A DNA stretch of 64,000 nucleotides. Origin: Lichtheimia corymbifera B2541. Lineage: Eukaryota; Mucoromycota; Mucoromycetes; Mucorales; Lichtheimiaceae. Made by a program: the position numbers and the translations under genes. Position 1 is the stretch's first letter. Each line of letters opens with the position of its first letter. The DNA lies in assembly GCA_000697475.1 (NCBI GenBank), contig JNEU01000836.1, positions 186,001-250,000 on the forward strand, written 5' to 3'. Below, piece after piece: positions 24,031 to 36,503 of the stretch. A model generated the notes under the pieces. The model ran no database searches. It had not been told where the DNA came from and was given only the letters and a program-made list of their open reading frames with translations.

Positions 24031-25345
24031 GTCATGGATTAATTTATAGTGTGTATGAATCTGTCGGACTCAGTGCCTGACCTATTTAGTTTCCACTTCT
24101 TCCACTCTCAGCCTCTTCCCTTTCCCTCCCCCATTCTCAACTGTTGCCCCATTCAACTACAACTACAACCTGCGAACGATTGTCCTGCTTCGACCCATCT
24201 TGTCAATCCTACAACTGCCTTGATCCGACTGTCTTTGACTGGATGGCGAGTTCCATGGCGTGTGCATCCCACTACAACACCCGTGTTCCTTGACACTCCA
24301 CCTTCTTTTGTACAATCCTCGACCACAATCAAACGTAACAGCATTCATTCCAGCAGTTATTATTTAGCAATGTCACTGCTCCATTGTCTTTCGAACGGCG
24401 TTCACAGCCTTGCCACTCTACAACACACGCTCTTGCACTCTTCTTTGTCGCGACCAAACGCAGCAGCTGTTGCTATTATCAATGTCTTTTACTCCATTGT
24501 CTCATGTTACTTGCAGCAATTTGTTTCGATACACATGGGTTCCAATGGATGGGGTGCTATATCAACTATCGATTCCACCGCAATACAAGCATTCTGTACC
24601 TGGTAGAGCTACGATGGAAGAAAACGACAAGAAGGGGTTGACCAGCATCCGGATGGGAGAAGGGAGCATACCAGCAGCGATCACATGGCTATTTTCAACC
24701 AGCATATTGGATTTAATGGATGGATGCAATCAAGTGCAGAACTGGGATACCCTGGAATGTTGCTTTGGCTACTTGGCGTGTCGTCAGCAGGAATGATCAC
24801 GTGAATACGGCTAAGGATGAAGATTGATGGATTGGATGGAATAGACGAAATGGATCATATCTTGGCGAAAGGTGCTTTACAGTTATGGATCAAAATGTTT
24901 ATGACAGCGGCGATCAAGCATACAATGGCACAATTATCCCTGTTGACTCGATGTGATTCACCCGTAGAGTATCCAGTTCACAATGCTACCCCTTTATCAT
25001 ACTTACTCGATAAACATTCACACTACCATGTGCTATTCTTTGCTTTCTTCACTGAATCCAATATAATATTTCAAAAAAGCATCGTACAATCAGTTCATAT
25101 GCGCTAAATGTGGATTACGTGGTCGGCTTCTGGATTGAAAGGGGGATGGGGACTTGAAGGTTGGAAAGCGAGATTGGATCATTCGCATTATCGTATCGAG
25201 GTGTTTTGTCACAGCTTCCTAGTTCATGTACTGGTAGACGAAAGGCAGTAGGAGCGGTTCTTGAATGCTTGTATTGCAAGATAATAATTCGAGAGTGGTG
25301 ATGCCCAATGTAGTGCATATCACATAATAATGAAACCTTGGTTTA
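24030..25345 (-). repeat. Foldback outer arm, right
   Basis: Inverted copy of the left outer arm, with matching order from the GATTGTCCTGCTTCGACCCA block near 24180 to the GGCAGTAGGAGCGG block near 25245. Diverged by many substitutions, so the element is not recent or the arms evolve separately. Confidence 0.8.
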
Positions 25346-25350
25346 TTGTA

Positions 25351-26375
25351 AACTTAATTCATCCTTAGAGTTGATTCCTTGACAGGTGGTGGTGATGACA
25401 AGAAGGATGATGATTCTTCAAAGGATGACTCCTCAAAGGACGCTTCCAAGGATGACTCTTCGTCAAGCAGCCCTCTGAATCGGCATTCCTTCATCCGAAA
25501 GTTTATGAACATCATCTTATCCTTTCTTTTCTTACTCTTCCCTATTCCACAATCCTCCCTGTTTCCTAAAAACCCGCATCTTCGTAAATACACATACCCA
25601 CTATAGATAAATCAAATTAATCAAGAAATAGCCTACACATGGAGCGCTGGATACTTGTATGTGATTGCTACATGCTTTATTCTCGGAAACAAAGACCCAT
25701 ATCATTCGCGAAAGACTTCTGCAAGATGCATGACGCTATCTGCTACTACACCACCCACGTACATACATAAACATCACCCTATTACGAGAAGAGCGCGTTG
25801 TTGTGTACTGGTGTCAGGGAAAATTAGGTATCGAACCAAGGATACGGTGATGATACCCAAAGTTACATTGCCTGACCAAAGGTCTTTTCTATCACACAAC
25901 TATGTAGCACACACAAAAAAGCGTATCCAAAAGGGTAGATGAAGACTATATTCAACCTGTTATCCCTGATCCCATTACGTCCTTGATTAATGCAAGTAGT
26001 AATATAGATGACATGCTTTTATTGTTAAGGAATAGATGTGAGCTTATGATTTCAATAAAGGGACATGATGAAAAGTATATAGTCTGTGGGGAGATGCAGC
26101 AGTGTGTGTGGAGAGGGAGAATCACTGAGAGACCAGCACAGAGCATAGCAACGGCCAAGAAGAGCACACTACAACAGCACCACTTGCTCATGGGTCTGAT
26201 CGACCTGTTCTCTAAATCACAGACATCAGTCAAGGCTTACTTTGGCAATCGAGATCACAGCAACGATCAGTCAACAACTGTTGCTTGGCAACCTAGATCA
26301 CAGCAACGATCAGTCAACTGCTGCTTTGGCAAAGCGTTTTAGAACATGTATAGAGACAAGAGTATGTATGTGTAT
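25351..26375. other. No confident gene
   Basis: A plus-strand open stretch at about 25379-25606 encodes an acidic Ser/Asp/Lys repeat followed by a hydrophobic run, without an ATG. It may be a gene 3' fragment. At 25813-25876 a minus-strand tRNA-like stretch (ends GTCAGG/CCTGAC, inner GGTTCGATACC) shares its middle with 15525-15560. Short direct repeats (GATCACAGCAACGATCAGTC) lie at 26252-26312. Confidence 0.4.
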
Positions 26376-26545
26376 TTAAAAAGACAAGTTTATTTATGAT
26401 GATACTAATACTAATACTATAGAGAAGCAGCTGTTGGTTTCCTTGAGCCCAAAGGCCAAGTACTTACAGGGACGACCACGAGAAGGTCGCTGCTCAACCA
26501 TCCCCACCTCTACCTGTGGGCACCAATTCCAGGTCGACAAGGTGC
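26376..26545 (-). mobile_element. tRNA-derived SINE, 5'-truncated copy
   Basis: Shares with the 17.9 kb copy the plus-strand blocks TTGGTTTCC, GTACTTACAGGGACGACCAC and CCATCCCCACCTCTACC in the same order and spacing. The tRNA-like head is missing, as in 5'-truncated copies. Confidence 0.65.
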
Positions 26546-27825
26546 AGTGCTGGGGACACCGCTTGTACCTTTTTTGAAGACCAAGAGAAATAGAAGCAGC
26601 CCCCTACAACTAAGTCCCCCGAATCAGGTGCCAGGCCTTGACGCGCCAGAACCTATGTTGGAAAGAAAAAAAAAAGAAAAAAAAGGGAAAAGGCGCTTGT
26701 TTTATAGCCGTTGCTGCGACCGGTTGCTGTGACTGAAAAAGAACGTGCCAGCAAAGTTCCATATATGGGTTACAGCAGTCGTTGTCTTCTTTATACCTCA
26801 AGACGTTATGATAAAGGACATGCAACAAAGACACACTTCTTGTACCTTGGTCCTTGCTATATGGGGAAGGTGCGAATGCGTGCACGGATCACTAGCTGGA
26901 TTGATTGTGGAAAGCGCCGCTGTTTCTCCTGTTTCACATAGCAACAACTCAACGCCGACTCATCCAGAGCACTTCTTCATGGCGCTTCGTCAATGCAACA
27001 ACGTCAATCATAACAAGAGACGACCTTGAAGTATGTCAAGCAACGATCAATGAACCGTATTCCTTCTTCATTTACCACGACAGAGCAACCACAATGCACC
27101 CATTGACTGAAGGTTTGTTGCAAGAGAACAGCTGTGCTCATATCCAGTATACCGTTCTTACTGTTTCAAAGGATTCGAGGCACGTTATATATATTTCCCA
27201 TTTGTCACCAAGAAGAGGTACTTTTTGTATGTCAAGGAGACAAGGCGATGGTGTATTTGATAAGGTATGTCTCACGTTGAGGCTTGTTACGCTGGTAATC
27301 TCATATGTGCTCTATGGATGATAGAGTACTGGATCTGATAAGCAATCTGTTGGCGATATTAACAGCAAAACCGAGCGTTGATATTTGCACCACGTCTCTT
27401 GCGCCATCAAAGGTGATCCTATCATCCTCGCTGCTTACCGAACACGCATACCGATATTAAGAGCAGGTTGACAACACGGTAAGTCACCCTTACAACAATG
27501 GGGATGTGCATTAGGCGTACAAGTGGTTGATTTCCTTGATAGATTACTTATCACCTGCACCTACGCTCTCCTGGTTTATGCGACCCATCAATTTATCATC
27601 CCATGCACCAATTTATCAATTCATCATCCCCAACAGACAGAAATACCCACGCTCACAATGCACAATAAAAGGATGTTGTCGCCGCCCATCATACTCTCAC
27701 ACGTCTCTTTCTTCTGTCATCCTTCTTTGGTTGCTTACAAGGTCAAATAGCCAAGGTTTGTGTGTATATCACCTCTTGCAACCATGTGAACAAGTGCTGA
27801 TCTTCGTGGTTATCCATAGTGGACC
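26546..27825. other. No supported gene
   Basis: A purine-rich A/G tract lies near 26661-26692. Open frames on both strands have no recognisable domain. Possibly decayed repeat or gene sequence. Confidence 0.4.
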
Positions 27826-28143
27826 TGGTATCATGGCCGTCATTGCAGTCAAACCCCTCCAGCAGCAGAAGAGGTGCCTATATATGGATGTTATATGCCA
27901 TTGTGCGCTGCAACGTATCGATGACCTTTACAAGGATCCACTCTTCGATCGATATTCAGTCGTACCCATGAAAGATTTACATTTCACACTGGCGAGAACT
28001 CGAGGACCACACTCACCAGCGTTAATCAAGGATGTTGCAGACACCTTTTATGTATCGCATTGTACAATACCTTGACAAGCAACACTTTATGAGCAGCTTC
28101 ACACCGAATCGCATTCCATTTGAAACGGATACACTTATGTCAT
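27826..28143 (+). pseudogene. Possible Usb1-like phosphodiesterase relic
   Basis: A frame encodes DPLFDRYSVVPMKDLHFTLA followed by RTRG, resembling the first H-x-S/T block of Usb1-type U6 snRNA phosphodiesterases (LHISLSR). It stops at 28073, and a second frame with FTPNRIPFETDTLMS follows to a stop at 28143. No second H-x-S/T block is seen and no clean exon set could be built. I regard it as a broken fragment and the family call as tentative. Confidence 0.25.
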
Positions 28144-29706
28144 AAGTTTTTCCACAGCGAAGATACCTACATCCTCCTCATCCATCGATGCAACAACATT
28201 ATCCATAATTATCGTGGAAACAGCATAGTAATGTGGCCATGACAAAATTTTACTTTGTTGGACCACGGCTATCGCATTCAACCAGCACATAGCCTATCTC
28301 CATGTAATTCCAATCATGTGGTGAGTGAGTTGTGACATTGATCAGCATCGCCAGCATGCGTTTGAGGTAACAAGAAAGGTATGCTTTCGTTGGTTTAAAG
28401 ACACGTTTTGCATTATGTATTCTTTGGTGCACTGCGGTGTGATTTTAAGCATCGACCATTTGAGCTACGCATTGCATCCTTGCTTGCACTTTCATTAGAC
28501 GTTTCCTCTCTAAAGGTCGCTTAGCCATTTCTTATCACTGGTATTCCAGTATCCCAAATCAATGCATCTCAAGTCCTGACGTGGAATAAAACAAAGTCTG
28601 CAAATTGACAATGAACAACGACCACTTTTCATAGAGCATCCCGCTTCCAGCAAAGAAAACATTGCGTTGCACTGTATGGCAGTGCAGTGTATTGCTGCGC
28701 TACCTATTGTCAATGCAGGGCAGTGCAGTGCCGTAAGCGTGATGGTGTTGCTTTCTCCTAGTGGATGGTGTCGACTGCATTAACAGAAAGATGGAGAGCT
28801 GAATGAAATGACATGTGGTGCTTACACAAACACGTCCTTGGCAGGTTGTTGAACAAATGGAAAATTGTTGATGATCACCTTTAGGAAGATACATAAGTAA
28901 ACAGCATTCAATAATGAAAGTGCAGGTGCGGGTCAATGTATGTGTAGTATGGCAATAACGGATCCACATCACATTTGGATGTAGGAGAAGATCGAGCTGC
29001 ATAAACCAATTTTGATTAAGATGGTTTTAGTGAAAACAGCTTGGATAAAAGTAGTGTTTGAGATGAAGGAGGAAAAATGGTTGAGCGCATGGCCAATGAT
29101 GGAATGAAGCAATTGACATGGGATAGCATGCTACTTCAACTGGGGCTATAAGGCAATTGGGTAGTGCAAATGGATTAAGATGAGATAGGAACGGCGCAGA
29201 TGATATTACATCGCTAGGTAGGATGTTGGATGGTGATCTAGAAAGCGTTTTATTGCAGATGGATAAAAGTAGATCAGCGGAATATGCATGGGAGCAATTT
29301 GGACGGGGAACAATATGTGTTATTGTTCATCAGGGACAGCGCGGCGCCATGTCGCTGCCTACCAATATATACTCTATGAGTACAGTGCCACGGCAGGCGA
29401 ACGAAATCGAAAGAAATGCAATAGAGTATAATCTTATGTATCCATTACAAGCGTCAAAATACAGTACCACAATGACAACAATAACAATGACCACGTGAAT
29501 CAATAAATGTATGAATGTACTACGAGTACACGTTTTAATTGGCAAAGCTTGGATAGTGATGATGGATCGAGTATGTAGATGGGGTTGGGTGATGATGAAC
29601 AAAGGGATTCCTGCTGGCGGAATGAAGGATGCAATTTGAGCAGGCAGCTAGTTTTTTCAACGAGCGAACTTTTGACATTTTCACCTTCCTTTGCACTTGC
29701 TTTGAT
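28144..29706. other. Gene-poor stretch with repeat fragments
   Basis: At about 28605-28655 a short stretch matches the inner MITE arm (TTGACAATGAACAACGACCA). At about 28445-28475 a minus-strand GTAGCTCAAATGG is a tRNA box-A-like relic. No coding exon is supported before POP1. Confidence 0.45.
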
Positions 29707-32700
29707 ATGGCCGACAACAACAATGGCAGTAACAAACGACGTCGAGAAGAGTCTCCAGCAAAAGGTGGTGGTCGAGACAAACGCAGAGGTAAAGGAAACA
29801 ATACATGTCGATGCGACTCATCGTTGACCATGGTGTTCTTCTTCATTCAGCAAAGCAGCACAGTGATCGCAGAATAGGGCCCCGATCCGAGTTTGCCAAC
29901 ACACTCAGTGAGTTATATATCTCCCAATGTCAAACGACACACATACCTAATGGGATCTATTGCAGGTCAGAGCTCTCCCAATGTGGGTGGTGCCATTACC
30001 CCCGAAGACTACATGGCAGCGCGTCTCCAGGAGGTTCGTACTATGCAGTCAGCTATCAGAAGTGCCAGGTACGTGGTATAAGGATCTATAGGCAGCGAGA
30101 GTGCTCAATATGTGGATGTAGTAACGCGTTGACATGTTTGGTGGCTCAAGCATTACCTCGAGATATGCGTCGACGCGCTGCGAGTCATGATTTGAATCGA
30201 TTGCCTGCTCATTTACGTGCACGTGCTGCACAAGAGGTAGGTTTCAAGATGACGGAGCAAGTATATGGATGAGTAACCAATGCCAATGATAGAGAGCGGA
30301 TACACCTCCCAATGCGAGAAGGAAGAAAAAGGGCAAACGGAAAGTAAAAGCAGATAATGTTCTTCAGGAATATCTTCGTCGTCAGAGTAAGTGTGTTGGG
30401 AGGATTTGTGTGCTGATGGTGATGGCTCATAAAGGTGAACAGAGGAAAACAAGTGGCTCGGTACACACATGTGGCATACAAAACGCATGAAAATGAACAA
30501 CATCTGGGGATATCGTTTGGTAAGAGTGACCTTGATCTAGCGTTTCAGGTTGTTAATCCGACTTGGAGTAGGCAAGCAAACCCAATATCAAATCGGCGAG
30601 AACCATCTACCGTGCCTTTCAACACACGACCGTCATTCACGATGCTTCTTATATGGGCTGTTTGGAAATGGAAGGATCATATCAGGATATTGTGACGTTG
30701 ATGAACCATGTTACAGATGTATCGTTGCCATCGGTTGGAAGTGAACGGTAAGCACAAGACATAACAAAGCTGTGGATGTATTATGCTCACTACTTTGATA
30801 GCTTCAATCAAGGACATCGTGTGGGCCACACATTCTTATACGAGTACACAGGGTGTCCGTCACAATGCATTTGCCCGATCACTTATTTATGGATGCCTTC
30901 GCATGACATGGGTGGCCGTCGTAAACTTTGGATATGGATTCATCCATCTGCATTTGACGAAGCATATACATCTCTTCAAGCGGCACACACCTCTTTATCC
31001 AAAAGTAAGTACTGTATACTTTGGGAAGATGGAAAAAAGACTCACATGGACATTAGATATCACAATGACCGATCAACGGGATCAGCTTGCTGTGTTTGAA
31101 CTTTCAGGTGCATCGTCTACTGCTCTCATGCAAACCATCCTAAAGCCTGTGGAAGAAGCCACTCATGTTTGCAAGGAAAGCTCACCAACCGCGAAAGCAG
31201 CACAAATATGGAGAGATCTTCGATGTTTACGGTCATCCAGCACATTGCCTTCAGGCGTTGTTATTGGTCTCACTGTTCAAGATCCACGCCTCGAGTAAGT
31301 CATTGTTGATAGCAAAAGTATAGATTGGGAACTGACGATGTCCAATAGATTTCCACAAAAACCAGCACCGAAAACCAATGTCATCCCGGTAGAAAAAGAG
31401 GCCCGGCTTGAAGAGTTATTATCACAATGGCCCAAGGATATATCACAGTCCACTTTATGGGATGCAGGTGCCCGCGCAGAGGTTCAATCGTCGATGCCCA
31501 GTGAACATGCTTTGAATAAGCGACGTGAGCAGGTTAGTATTTCGCTTTAACATGGGTCTTTCTTCATGCTAACACCCTTTGTACGCAGCACCTTTTACCA
31601 GGTACCAAGCTGGAATTTACCGAGAATGATTCCAAGATGCCAATCTTACTTGTTCAACGTGGTTCATCCGAGTCACTTTTACGTGGACGACAGACGACTT
31701 GTACAAACGAATTGATGTCAGGATGGAATATTATTATGCCAAAAGCATGCGCATTGCCATTTTGGAAATCGTTCATGTTTGCTGGTGCTCGAGCTGTTGG
31801 TTACGAAGATGTTCATGCTATGCATTTTGAAAGCAAACAACCCAATTTCCCGCATGACTTTGTTGGAACGAAAGCGTGTGTCAATATGCTCACTATGGCC
31901 AAGAACGAATCTGAATCTGCATGGAAACGTCGACCCCCAGCAAAACGATTCAATTACGAGAAATTTGGCATCAGCAGACCCTTTGATCCTCCTTTTGACG
32001 TCTTGACACATACAATGCAAAGTGAAGCATCATCACGACCTGTGTACTATACACTTTATGGCGACAAGATCAAATCTCTTGTATTAGCAGCTGCTACGGA
32101 TGACCAGGCTCAAATGCAAGCTCGCGATTATTTCATCAACATGTTTGCCAAACGTGGTATTACGATGCAACTGGATGCACTTCAATTGTCACATGCTCTT
32201 CTCCAAATCCGCATTGAATACTTGGATCGTGGACGCCCTGAAGCAAATGCCATGATTTACTTGATCGATAGTGATGCTGAATACAACCAAATCTCTGCCA
32301 GCTATCTGGCCAGTCGCTCATCCAAGGGCAACACAGCACGAAGTTCGGATATGGATTTAGACGACGAGGACGAGGACGAGGTTGATGGTGATGCTATGGA
32401 CTTGGATAAGGTAATGAAGACCTTGCTCTTGCCTTGCTCATGCTAACTTTTTGCGTACCTTCGTTTCAGGTTGAAACAAAGTTCCCTCCAAATGATGATT
32501 GCATTGGCTATTTGACAACGGCGAGCTTTTCATTCAGTGAAGGATGTGGCTCAGGATTGGGTGCTTGCACGGTTACTGGTATACGACGTTTGCAAGCCTT
32601 GGATAAAAGGTTGGTGGCGGTATACAAGGATGAGTCAACAATGGTAATTAACCCATGAATCTCTTCATATAGTCGAGGAAGGAGCATCAAGGGCGTGGTT

Positions 32701-32760
32701 TGGATTCGAAACACCAGAGCCGTCAAGTGTAGACCAGCTCGATTGCATGTCTTATCATAA
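29707..32760 (+). CDS. POP1: RNase P / RNase MRP subunit POP1
   Basis: Thirteen exons (29707-29788, 29878-29907, 29966-30068, 30122-30236, 30293-30386, 30443-30519, 30572-30747, 30802-31004, 31057-31294, 31349-31532, 31589-32410, 32470-32609, 32673-32760) give 783 residues. POP1 is the largest protein of the ribonucleoproteins that trim tRNA 5' ends and process pre-rRNA in the nucleus. Diagnostic blocks: ALPRDMRRRAASHD near residue 85, THMWHTKRMKMNNIWGYRL, RKLWIWIHPSAF, the POPLD block MSGWNIIMPKACALPFWKSF (about 478 on), an acidic stretch (DMDLDDEDEDE), and the C-terminal RNTRAVKCRPARL. The N-terminus is basic (NKRRREE), like a nuclear signal. Length is near that of the yeast protein. Confidence 0.95.
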
Positions 32761-33534
32761 GAAAATAGAATACACAGGATTGCATTTATGTTGGGTGGAT
32801 GATATCTTTGGGATGTGGTTTCGTTAAGATGAGTGGTATGTGACTTTTGGTCCATTCATGGCTTACAAAAAGCTCAAATCGACTATGAAGTCGTGGGATT
32901 GTGATTTACTTGTTGGCTTGGAAACAGGTCATGTACCATGGATTGATTTGGCGGTCTCACAATGATACTTTCAGGAAAGGGAAACAATCTAGCTTAGTTT
33001 ATGGTGAAACGTGTGCTACATCACTTGATGCCAAGAAACGTGGTCGACCTTTTACTGCACTTGCATCCTATGTATCAGGCAATTATCCTTGCGAAACAAG
33101 GATTCGATTACAAACACAAAGTAATAGCGCGTATAATTGAGCTTATCTCTAGCAAAAACACTGGGTTTAATAAGCACCAAAAGATCACATATACATCTAT
33201 AAACGTCTAAAACTGGGGTATTATATATTGTATTACAAGGTTGAAATGTCAAGTCGTATGGTATAAGCTATTTAAACCGTATTTGTGCTAAAGTGCCAAC
33301 GACCAAATAGGGATTGAAAAGTATAGTGTCGTCATGTTGTGGAATAGGCAATATGTGTCGGCTGTTGTACGAGTGGTGGGAAGATGTGGCTACCATGGTG
33401 CGTTGTAACTTGGATACGATAAGCCTTTCAGTATGTGTATGTTGCGCTGGTAAGAAGAAGGAGGAGGATAGCTAGAATTTCCTGCATTCAAATGTCGGGA
33501 AATGATATGAGGTGCTGCTTTACCAGACTTTACC
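32761..33534. other. Intergenic, no supported gene
   Basis: A plus-strand frame from the ATG at 33001 (about 69 codons, mixed hydrophobic and basic) has no recognisable domain. The rest is AT-rich flank. Confidence 0.4.
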
Positions 33535-34581
33535 ATGCCAACCACGCCACAGACAACGGCCACTTCATGGCAGACTGAATTCTCTCACTTTTTTCAAGAC
33601 CTTGGATTGATCGAGACAGAGAAATGCTTCAACAATGAGCTTGTAATACTCTCCCAACAACACCTGCAACAATTACCCACTGTACTCGAACGATTGGCCG
33701 ATCGATTGCTTCAGTTGCTTGAACAACATGTACAGGCCAAAGAGGTTATCACCAGCACCACGACATCTGATCCTGCCGTTATTGCAGAGAATGAGCAGAA
33801 GCTTTTGTACAACAAGAAACGGAAAAGAGAGACTGAGGAGGAGGAAGAAGAGGAGCGTATGCGACAACTTGATAGTGAGCAAGTGCAGATCCGTGCTACT
33901 CGTCAAGAGATCCAACAACGCATTAATTCGTTTATTCAAGCCAAGCAAAACGAAGTTGATGCTAGTAATCGTACCGAGTTTCTCAACCGAGCAGATCCTA
34001 CGAGCAGCGACATTACTTGCGCACGAGCAGATGCACGGGAAATTAATCGCAACATTCAAATGAAGTTTGATATTGTAAACAATGAAGATGGTCCTCTGGC
34101 ACGTTCTCGTCTTCAAGAAGCATCCTCCTCATCTACTACGACAACGACTGCTGGTGCTGCTGCCATGGCAACGGATCATCAGCAATTACACAAAGAACGA
34201 GTACAGAATATTGAACAACACATGAATGTCGTATTTGATCCCAACGCCGACCCACCGTTTTCTGTGCCTGAACGACTAAGGATTTTAGAAGATCGGATCA
34301 TGACAATTGAGCGAGAACATCCAAAGTGGGCTGCAGTTCATTTCCAGCAACCACATCGGTCTTATCCACCACCACCTCCGGCAGTCGCTATTACAAGACC
34401 AGGCGCACCAGCCTATCTTGTGTCACAAATGACTCCACCTCCCGAAGTAAAGACCACTGGCCGCGGTAACTCGTCTCTAACACGTGCAGTCCTGGAACAA
34501 CTCCATCGACAAAAGCAAGCAAAAGGCATCAATCATACATCAACTACGATTAATACAGATCCATCATCCACATCCTCCTAA
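33535..34581 (+). CDS. MBIP1-like coiled-coil protein
   Basis: A single uninterrupted frame of 348 residues. The N-terminal 70 residues are helical. Coiled coil covers roughly 85-140 with an acidic cluster (EEEEEEER). A Ser/Thr/Ala linker follows, then the most conserved block, VPERLRILEDRIMTIEREHP followed by KWAAVHFQQP, resembling the LEER...IE..HP.WAA.HF motif of MAP3K12-binding inhibitory protein 1. In animals MBIP1 is a subunit of the ATAC histone acetyltransferase complex and binds a MAP3K. The fungal role is unknown. The tail is Pro- and Thr-rich. Confidence 0.6.
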   Translation: MPTTPQTTATSWQTEFSHFFQDLGLIETEKCFNNELVILSQQHLQQLPTVLERLADRLLQLLEQHVQAKEVITSTTTSDPAVIAENEQKLLYNKKRKRETEEEEEEERMRQLDSEQVQIRATRQEIQQRINSFIQAKQNEVDASNRTEFLNRADPTSSDITCARADAREINRNIQMKFDIVNNEDGPLARSRLQEASSSSTTTTTAGAAAMATDHQQLHKERVQNIEQHMNVVFDPNADPPFSVPERLRILEDRIMTIEREHPKWAAVHFQQPHRSYPPPPPAVAITRPGAPAYLVSQMTPPPEVKTTGRGNSSLTRAVLEQLHRQKQAKGINHTSTTINTDPSSTSS

Positions 34582-36503
34582 TAAAACAATACGCATCATC
34601 TTCATACTTCTGTGCTTGAAAAAAAGTGGGGTGGACGATGATCCATGATGATCCCTCATGCTGTGAGAGGTTCCGAGATGAAACATACTATTATTGAGGC
34701 ACTTGTAATCCTAGCATAGCTCGTATCTATTACCAGTATTTGTATTGGCTACAATAAACGTTATGTTTGCTACCACAAAAGCTTGCTTTTACTGTGCCAC
34801 CTAACACTCACGTGATGTCCTATTCATGGCGTTTAAATCAATGAAGCCATTCACGGTTCTCGCTGATAGAAGTATGAATAAACAACTCTGAGGTGGTATG
34901 ATTACAAAAGGGTCTTTAACCTTCCATTTATTGAAAAACGTCATCGAAAAAAGGGGATAGAATCGAATATAGAAAAAAGCATGATTACGATAACGTGACC
35001 TTGAGACCCTGACTGATACAATCCTACATGAGACACCTCTTCTTTATCGAAATGTTATTATATGGTAGTGTCCCATTGTATTTTCACCATATACGCCACA
35101 AGCATGGCTTTTAGCGTCGTTTTTATTTTTGTGTTTTTCCATGATCAACATCTTCAACTTTATGTTCAAGGCCCAATCAAATGGGCTGATGCCAAAAAGA
35201 TCGATCCGCTGTGATAGCGTATTATAATTGCATCTGGCAATATCCGGAAAACACGCAAGCCAAGACAAACTTAAAAGTTCAGAAAGAGAAGAGTGGGAAT
35301 GGTCGAGTTTACATATACGCAAGATGGTGTAATGTCATTGCGTCGCACCAGATTTGGGGATACCCACGCAGTGGAGAGAGAGAACCAACGCATTCTACAA
35401 GAAGTGTGATTGGATATTGGCCAGCTCGAGTCGGGCACCTCCTCTTTGCTGAGCTTTATTTGCCCGACCCGGCAGCTGCTCCGCTATATACACTTCTTTA
35501 AAGGACTTAGCTAACAATCCCAACCCGATCTAACGTATCATTTGTTCGCCATGTGTGTGAGAGAGAGTGTGAGAAAAAAAAAAGTGAAAACCTGAAACAT
35601 CCCAATGTACACTAATTATCAAAAGCAAGCAATGTGTGGTAAAAAGTCATGAGACATTCTGCAGAAAAGAAGAACTCTAATGGTGGTGAGAAGAAGGGGG
35701 ACTTGCTGTCATCAGCCATGTGGTATCTCGTGTTCCCCAATTTTCTGATCTATACGTTTATACTGCAGCAGTCTGAATGAGAACTTGATTTACGGGATAT
35801 AAACTGCAGATTTATCCCCAATAGGCCCTTATACAAATGCGGGCGATGACGATGATTCATTGTTTAGCCTACACATATGTCTTTTCCTTTTAGGAGTAAA
35901 AAGAGCTGTATTGGCGTTATATTTTAGGGAGGTATCTGGGCTTTTGGTTTGTTGCTGTGACCGAGGAAAATACTTCTTGGAAGAGACCACAGACCCTCAT
36001 TTTTGATGCGGACCTTTGTTTCAATGGGTAGGCATGTAACACAAAATAGGAACATCAACCATCCCATAAACACCCGGAATGGTGGTACCTATGACGTGGT
36101 TAAAGTTAACCGTTTCTGTGCGCCCATGAGAGAGTGACCCTTTGTCCTTTTACCGGATCTGTCTTTTTCAAAGTAAAAGTGTCGTACAAAGTTGCCTTCA
36201 CCGCACAGTATTATTTGTCGGCTCTTTCCAGCTTTACAGTAATCCCATCAAAATTTATTGGCATAGCGATAATGTCTATATGTTTTAATGTGGAGGTAAC
36301 ACACACCACAATCAGATGTGTCACTTTGCGGAGATAAGCAAAAGAATGGCGGAAGTGGCAGTTGCTACAAGGGGGGAAAAGCCGCGCTTCGATAAAAAAG
36401 AATCCAAATCGTTCAATAAGCTTTATTCTTTCTCTCTTCTCTCTCTCACTCTCACATCGTTGAAGCAAATCTCTACTATACATTGATCCATACATATATT
36501 TAA
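34582..36503. other. Long intergenic stretch, no supported gene
   Basis: Almost 2 kb without a recognisable exon. It has a (GA)n-like stretch and an A-run near 35562-35584, and a CT-rich tract at 36427-36455 that probably belongs to the 5' leader of the transporter gene. Confidence 0.5.

Larger units (their letters stand above)
19870..25350. mobile_element. Long foldback element, near-symmetrical about 22.62 kb
   Basis: The left and right sides are inverted copies: matching blocks at 19990/25245, 20195/25050, 21030/24215 and 21404/23837 all have coordinate sums near 45,240, so the arms are collinear about one centre. Each arm is about 2 kb: an outer 1.2-1.4 kb block and an inner block of repeated GAAACTT...GCTGATCAA...CATTATGA units. 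The core holds nested MITE-like palindromes and a LINE scrap. No intact transposase is visible. The element looks non-autonomous, like foldback transposons with very long inverted ends. All open frames inside it are repeat sequence. Confidence 0.8.
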
